Assembly: GCA_949294085.1 (NCBI GenBank)
Contig: CASFFX010000006.1
Location: forward strand, 104,256 to 168,255
DNA: 64,000 nt
Source: an uncultured bacterium
GTDB taxonomy: Bacteria; Elusimicrobiota; Elusimicrobia; Elusimicrobiales; Elusimicrobiaceae
Direction of reading: 5' to 3'
The notes under the pieces are model-generated. The model saw only the letters and a program-made list of their open reading frames with translations. It had not been told where the DNA came from and searched no databases. Within the stretch, counting starts at the first letter, position 1, and every line of letters begins with the position of its first letter. Position numbers and translations under genes: made by a program. Shown here one piece after another: positions 59,696-64,000 of the stretch.

Positions 59696-60985
59696 ATGTC
59701 CATTTTCAAAACCGCCCAGAACGGGGAAGTAAAAACCCAACAGCTTAAAAAAGAAGGCTGCCGCGTTACGTTGTCCGTGGAAGCTGCCCCGGAACTGGTT
59801 ACCAAAAGCTTTCAAAATGCCGCCGTGCAGGTGCAGTCCCGCGCGCAGATGCAAGGTTTCCGCGCCGGCAAAGTACCGCTGGATTTGGTGAAACAAAATT
59901 TTGCCGGACATATCAAGGAACGGGCCCTGGATTTAATGTTGAAATCTGCCATCAGCGCCGCCCTGGCGGACGCCAAGCTGGATGCCGTAGCCGTTCCCAC
60001 CCTTACGAAGGCCGATTTTATGAGTTTTGCCGACGGCAAACCGTTCAGCTTTGAAATCGCGGTGGACGTGGCCCCCGAATTTGAAGTCAAAGACTACAAA
60101 GGCATTGAAATTGCCAAAAAGCCCGAAACCGCCACCGAACAGGACGTAACCGACAATTTGAACCGCGTGCTGGACGCCAATGCCCGCTTGGAAAGCGCGG
60201 CCGAAGGCGCCGTGATTGACGATAAGTGCTATGCCGTAATTCACTACACGGGCAAACGCAACGGCAAGGACGACTATAAACTGAGCGCCGACAGCGAACT
60301 GGTGGATATGAGCGCCCCGCAAACGATGCCCGGCCTGGCCGAAGCGTTAAAAGGCCTCAAAAAAGGCGACGTAAAAGACGTGGAAGCCAAAGACGGCAAC
60401 GACACCCTTTCTTACCACGTAACGGTGGACGACATCAAAAACAAAATTGTGCCCGCGTTGGACGATTCTTTCGCCAAAGACATGGGTTTTGACACGCTGG
60501 ACGCGCTGAAAGCCAAAGTGAAGGAAAGCCTGGACGAAGAAGCCAAGCAAACGGCCCGCCGCGACGAAGTGGCCCAGATTGAAAATCACTTGGTCAAAAC
60601 GAACCAGTTTGATTTGCCCCAAAGCTTGGTGGAAGAATATACCGAATCTTCCCTCAACAATTTTGTGCGCAGCATGACCCAGCTGAAGCCCGAACAGCTC
60701 AGCGCGGACCAGAAAAAAGCGTTTGAAGAACGCATCCGCCCCAGCGTGGAGAAGGATTTGCGCATCGGCTACATCGTGCACGCCATTGCCAAAAAGGAAA
60801 ACCTGGAAGCCACCGAGGCCGACTGGAAAGCGGAATTGGACAAGAGCCTGGCCGCCAATTCCAACAGCAAAGAAGACGAAAAGAAAATTAAAGCCTTCTT
60901 TGACGAACGCAAAGCGCACATTTTGGCTACGCTTAGCGAACGCAAAGTATTTGACTTCCTTAAAGAACAGGCCAAATACAAATAA
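59696..60985 (+). CDS. tig: Trigger factor
   Basis: 429 residues. Ribosome-bound chaperone. N-terminal binding domain with the GFRAGKVP signature (about residue 53), here GFRAGKVPLDLVKQNF; FKBP-like middle domain (CYAVIHYTGKRNGK, MPGLAEALKGLKKGDVKDVE); helical C-terminal arms. RBS AGGAG. Follows two tRNA genes and may be read from their promoter. Confidence 0.94.
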   Translation: MSIFKTAQNGEVKTQQLKKEGCRVTLSVEAAPELVTKSFQNAAVQVQSRAQMQGFRAGKVPLDLVKQNFAGHIKERALDLMLKSAISAALADAKLDAVAVPTLTKADFMSFADGKPFSFEIAVDVAPEFEVKDYKGIEIAKKPETATEQDVTDNLNRVLDANARLESAAEGAVIDDKCYAVIHYTGKRNGKDDYKLSADSELVDMSAPQTMPGLAEALKGLKKGDVKDVEAKDGNDTLSYHVTVDDIKNKIVPALDDSFAKDMGFDTLDALKAKVKESLDEEAKQTARRDEVAQIENHLVKTNQFDLPQSLVEEYTESSLNNFVRSMTQLKPEQLSADQKKAFEERIRPSVEKDLRIGYIVHAIAKKENLEATEADWKAELDKSLAANSNSKEDEKKIKAFFDERKAHILATLSERKVFDFLKEQAKYK

Positions 60986-61002
60986 TTTGCCGGAACGAAG
61001 AA

Positions 61003-61032
61003 CCCCGCCCCGCAAAAAGGGCGGGGCATTTC
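61003..61032 (+). terminator. Terminator of tig
   Basis: CCCCGCCC (61003-61010) with GGGCGGGG (61019-61026), loop CGCAAAAA; the T run after it is short. Confidence 0.7.
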
Positions 61033-61105
61033 GTCCCCGCACGGGCCGTTTTCCAAGTCGTATGAATACACGGCATATGGCCTGGACAAACGGTTTTAAC
61101 CTCAG

Positions 61106-61133
61106 GGAGCGGATTTCGGTCCGCTCCTTTTTT
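61106..61133 (+). terminator. Second terminator between tig and the TPR/SpoIID gene
   Basis: GGAGCGGA (61106-61113) with TCCGCTCC (61120-61127), loop TTTCGG, six T. 73 bases beyond the first; the remaining gap to 61238 has no gene. TTTTGGTATAATTTG-like sequence at 61220-61235 may be the next promoter (TATAAT at 61227-61232). Confidence 0.85.
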
Positions 61134-61238
61134 ATGGGATTCCGCAGCGCAAGTGGGGTTCCTCTGCGTAAGCGTGCGGCGGTGCAAGGGGCGAGCGGAA
61201 GCGGAAATTTTAAGAGCCCAATTTGGTATAATTTGTAT

Positions 61239-63401
61239 ATGAAGAAATGTTTGCTTAAGCCCTTTGTTTTGTTGGCGGCGCTGTGGGTGCCGTGCACCGC
61301 GTTGGGCGCGCCCGAAGCGCAGCCCAAAACGGACGCCTCCGCCGAGGCCGTGCAAACGGTCAGCAAATCCACCCTGGCGGCCACGCGGGTGGACAGCAAA
61401 CTCAACGAAACCGTTTTGCATACCACCGTGCTGGACTATTCCCTCCCGCAGGAAATCCAGGACGTGGCCCACAAATGCGTGGAAGGCGACACGGACGCGT
61501 GCTATTTTTCTTTCAAGACGTTTGAAAACGCGTCGGACCCGCAGGTAGCGGCGGCGGCCAATTTGGAATTGGCGGTGCTTTCGCTGCAGCGGGGATTGGT
61601 AAAACAAGCCCTTACTTACATAGACCGCACCTGCCAGCTGAACCCGGACGACCCGTTTGCCGAACTGACGCGCGGGTGGATGCTCGTATCGGCCGGGAAG
61701 TACAAAAAAGCGCGGCAGTCTTTCCAAAATTTACTTTATTTGACGGCGGATTTTGAATATGTCTCGTCTGCCAAGCTGGGCACGGCGCTGGCGTGGTATC
61801 TGGACGGGGACAAAGAAAAAGCCGCCACGGAATTGCAATACCTCTACACCTCCAACCCGTATGCCATTTCGTTTGTGTCGTATATGCTGGGGCGGATTTC
61901 GTCGGAAATGAAGTCCTCGCGCAAGCTGGCCCCGGTGTTTTTGCAGCAGGCGCTTACGCACGACGAACGCAACTACGCCGCGGTGGAATTGTTTGCTAAA
62001 CTTGCCGAAAAAGACAAAGACCCGCTTCGCGCTTGGCAGTATTATTCCACGCTTTACAGCCTGGACCCGGACAATAAAACCCTGGCCAAAAAAATAGACA
62101 AATACGCCAAAAAACTGGGCGACAAAAGCATAGACTATTTATTTTACCTGCGTTTGGAACAGCCCATCGTGCACGAAATGGTTTCCACCCCGTCGGAAAA
62201 AGTGAAAATGGCCCTGTACGCCAACCGCGAGCAGGTGCCGCAGGTGCTGCAGTCTTTGTCGCTGATGCCTTCCGGCACGATGCGCGTGGACGACGAAAAA
62301 CTGGGCACGGTGCTGCGTTCGCCTTCGTATATAGAAAAGCACATCGTTTTTAACCCCGAAACGGGCGGCGTGGATTTTACCAACGACAAAGGCCATGTGG
62401 AATTTTCGGCCAAGCGTCCGTTTACCGTCTCGCTGGAAAACGCCAACAAAACGCTGTTGGTGCGCAATCCGCGGGCGGCCAATATTTTCGCGGCCGATTT
62501 GAGCGACAAAGAGCTCAAAGGCGCGCTGATTGTGATTCCAACCCCGCAGGGGATTAAGCTGGTCAACGAAGTGTATGCCGAGGATTTGATTCCCGCCCTG
62601 CTGGCTACCCAAGTGCAGGACATTACGCACGACTCCGCCCTGGAGGCGCTGGCGGTGGTGTTCCGCTCGGCCCTGCTGGCTGCGGTAACCGACCGACAAG
62701 ACCAGCCGTACCACATTACGGATAACGACGAACATTTCAAATTCAAAGGAATCAACCTGATTTTTAAGAAGCTTTTGGACGCGTCTAAAGAATCTTCCAA
62801 AATCCGCCTGACCGAAGCCCAAGCCGGCGCCTATGCCAACTGCGGCGTGCTGACGGCGGATTCGTTGGAAAATACCGCGCACAAACCGGGTTATGTATTC
62901 TCGCCCGCCAACGTAAGCAAATACATCCTTTCCAATCCGCCGGCGGATTTGTACTCCCGCCCGCAGGACCCGACCCGCTGGGCCGGCATTAAGTGGATTT
63001 ATCTGTACGATGGGAAAGAGATAGAGGACCGCATCGCCTACAAACAAGACATCGGCAAACTGCGTGCCATTATGCCCACTTCGTTCACGCCGCAGGGGCG
63101 CATTTTGTCCATACGGTTTGAAGGCAGCAAAGGTTCGTACGAAGCCAAAACCCCGCAGGAGGCCGCGTTTATTTTAAGCGCGGGCACAATGCGCTCCAAC
63201 CTGTTTGATATCGTGCCTTTGTACAAAGGGAAAAATATCAAAAGCGTCTTGGTGCGCGGGTATGACACGGGGCTGGGCTACGGGCTTTGCCTGCAGGGGG
63301 CGGACGGTTTGGCCAAGAAGGGGGCGGACTATATGGCTATTATCAAGTATTATTTCCCGCAAGCCCGCATCCTCAATACTACCACAGGAACGATTAACTA
63401 A
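61239..63401 (+). CDS. Secreted TPR protein with SpoIID-like domain
   Basis: 720 residues from the ATG at 61239; signal peptide MKKCLLKPFVLLAALWVPCTALG. TPR-type helices fill about residues 65-310 (VKQALTYIDRTCQLNPDDPFAELTRG and others). The last ~290 residues resemble SpoIID/LytB domains: EVYAEDLIPALLATQ..., DSALEALAVVFRSALLAA, and a tail GLGYGLCLQGADGLAKKGADYMAIIKYYFP. SpoIID cuts glycan strands; here the catalytic Glu position and the GHGxG His look replaced, so activity is doubtful. The glycosyltransferase starts at the very next base. Confidence 0.8.
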   Translation: MKKCLLKPFVLLAALWVPCTALGAPEAQPKTDASAEAVQTVSKSTLAATRVDSKLNETVLHTTVLDYSLPQEIQDVAHKCVEGDTDACYFSFKTFENASDPQVAAAANLELAVLSLQRGLVKQALTYIDRTCQLNPDDPFAELTRGWMLVSAGKYKKARQSFQNLLYLTADFEYVSSAKLGTALAWYLDGDKEKAATELQYLYTSNPYAISFVSYMLGRISSEMKSSRKLAPVFLQQALTHDERNYAAVELFAKLAEKDKDPLRAWQYYSTLYSLDPDNKTLAKKIDKYAKKLGDKSIDYLFYLRLEQPIVHEMVSTPSEKVKMALYANREQVPQVLQSLSLMPSGTMRVDDEKLGTVLRSPSYIEKHIVFNPETGGVDFTNDKGHVEFSAKRPFTVSLENANKTLLVRNPRAANIFAADLSDKELKGALIVIPTPQGIKLVNEVYAEDLIPALLATQVQDITHDSALEALAVVFRSALLAAVTDRQDQPYHITDNDEHFKFKGINLIFKKLLDASKESSKIRLTEAQAGAYANCGVLTADSLENTAHKPGYVFSPANVSKYILSNPPADLYSRPQDPTRWAGIKWIYLYDGKEIEDRIAYKQDIGKLRAIMPTSFTPQGRILSIRFEGSKGSYEAKTPQEAAFILSAGTMRSNLFDIVPLYKGKNIKSVLVRGYDTGLGYGLCLQGADGLAKKGADYMAIIKYYFPQARILNTTTGTIN

Positions 63402-64000
63402 ATGGAAAAGACAAAAATACTTTATTTCATTACCCGTATGGATCAGGGCGGCGCGCAAGCCAGCGTGCTGATGACGATAAAGACCATCAACAAACAGCAG
63501 TTTGAAACCTACCTGGCCACCGGCCCCGGCGGCCGCTTGGACGGACGGCTGAAAAACGATTCGCGCAACGTGTTTTTTATTTCCGCTTTGCGCCATGATA
63601 TTCGCCCGAAATATTTCTTTCACGATTTGGTGGCCCTGGTGCAAATGGGCCGCGTGCTGCGCCGCGTCAAGCCCGATATCGTGCATACCAACGCTCCCAA
63701 AGCCGGGGTGCTGGGGCGCCTGGCGGCGCGGATTTTTTGGCGCAAGGCCAAAGTGGTGCACACGTTCCACGGGCTGGGATTTGCCAAAGAACACGGCGAA
63801 AAACAATTCAAATTTTTTGTGGCGGTGGAAAAGTTCTGCGCCAAATTTACCGATGTGCTGGTGTTTGTTTCCCGCCGCAACGCGGCCGAAGCCAAACAGC
63901 TGGGCATTGGCAAAGGCGTCCGTACGGAGCTGATTCGCGCGGGGGTCAATTTCAATCCCATTTTACCGCTTAAGTTTGACCCCGTTGCCAAGAAAGCTTC
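63402..64000 (+). CDS. Glycosyltransferase family 4, N-terminal part (runs off the window)
   Basis: The ATG at 63402 immediately follows the TAA of the previous gene; the frame stays open to the right edge, giving 199 residues. MEKTKILYFITRMDQGGAQ followed by LRRVKPDIVHTNAPKAGVLGRLAAR, VVHTFHGLGF and VFVSRRNAAEAKQLGIG is the N-terminal domain of GT4 (WecA-independent, GT-B fold) sugar transferases used for LPS, capsule or pilin glycans. The sugar-donor domain lies outside the window. Confidence 0.9.
   Translation, partial: MEKTKILYFITRMDQGGAQASVLMTIKTINKQQFETYLATGPGGRLDGRLKNDSRNVFFISALRHDIRPKYFFHDLVALVQMGRVLRRVKPDIVHTNAPKAGVLGRLAARIFWRKAKVVHTFHGLGFAKEHGEKQFKFFVAVEKFCAKFTDVLVFVSRRNAAEAKQLGIGKGVRTELIRAGVNFNPILPLKFDPVAKKA

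Noticed and set aside
61003-61133. A small gene between the two terminators after tig
   Set aside because: The open frame that spans it reaches into the next gene only by crossing two terminators and has no RBS; the signal peptide start at 61239 is better.
1-64000. CRISPR arrays or insertion sequences
   Set aside because: No regularly spaced repeats, no transposase-like frame and no terminal inverted repeat pair were found; the only sizeable repeats are the pilin leader pair and the ChaN-like paralogues.

Overview
This window looks like a chromosome segment from a Gram-negative gut bacterium of the phylum Elusimicrobiota (Elusimicrobiaceae/Avelusimicrobium-like). The reasons are a complete Lpt/Kdo outer-membrane module, six type IV pilin-like genes scattered singly and in a run, several secreted TPR proteins, and housekeeping genes of ordinary bacterial type. 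The lineage is my inference from gene style; there is no rRNA or other taxonomic marker here.

Layout. 1-8.6 kb: the 3' part of a very large protein of unknown function, a secreted TPR protein, ksgA, a convergent glutamate formimidoyltransferase, a cold-shock gene with a leader hairpin, and a MATE exporter. 8.7-35.8 kb: an apparently intact podovirus-type late module (terminase, portal, Bbp19-like protein, scaffold, capsid, Bbp16-like protein, tail tubes A and B, internal virion proteins, tail fibre, M15 endolysin, holin candidates, nested Rz/Rz1). No integrase, repressor, replication gene or RNA polymerase is present. Between terminase and portal sits a 10.3 kb same-strand array of eight secreted ChaN/Tiki-like paralogues (seven intact, the last decayed), which is the most unusual thing in the window. 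Two reverse-strand genes with their own terminators (21.5 kb and 29.6 kb) look like morons. 35.9-36.3 kb: a decayed secreted gene.

36.3-42.5 kb: a pilin-rich accessory zone with three pilins, tRNA-Thr, an O-antigen ligase/PglL-like protein with a TPR tail, an RDD protein whose C-terminal half looks like a pilin, ybaK, and a ~145 bp direct repeat that duplicates a pilin promoter and leader. The poly-T tract in the repeat differs in length between copies. 42.5-55.5 kb: uvrA, then a flippase-like/gamma-carbonic anhydrase/response regulator/TPR run, then the reverse-strand operon kdsA-small membrane gene-kdsD-lptC-lptA-lptB-serine acetyltransferase, an FKBP isomerase and GMP reductase. 55.6-57.2 kb: three tandem pilins. 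57.3-64 kb: a DUF885 protein that appears to have lost its metal site, tRNA-Lys and tRNA-Leu, trigger factor, a secreted TPR/SpoIID-like protein, and the start of a family 4 glycosyltransferase that runs off the edge.

Working together: the Kdo and Lpt genes supply and export lipopolysaccharide; the O-antigen ligase-like protein may modify LPS or the neighbouring pilins; the phage module could make a particle and lyse the cell, but nothing visible here would integrate or replicate it. That makes a domesticated (gene-transfer-agent-like) or satellite-like element worth testing. The ChaN-like array would be its exported cargo.
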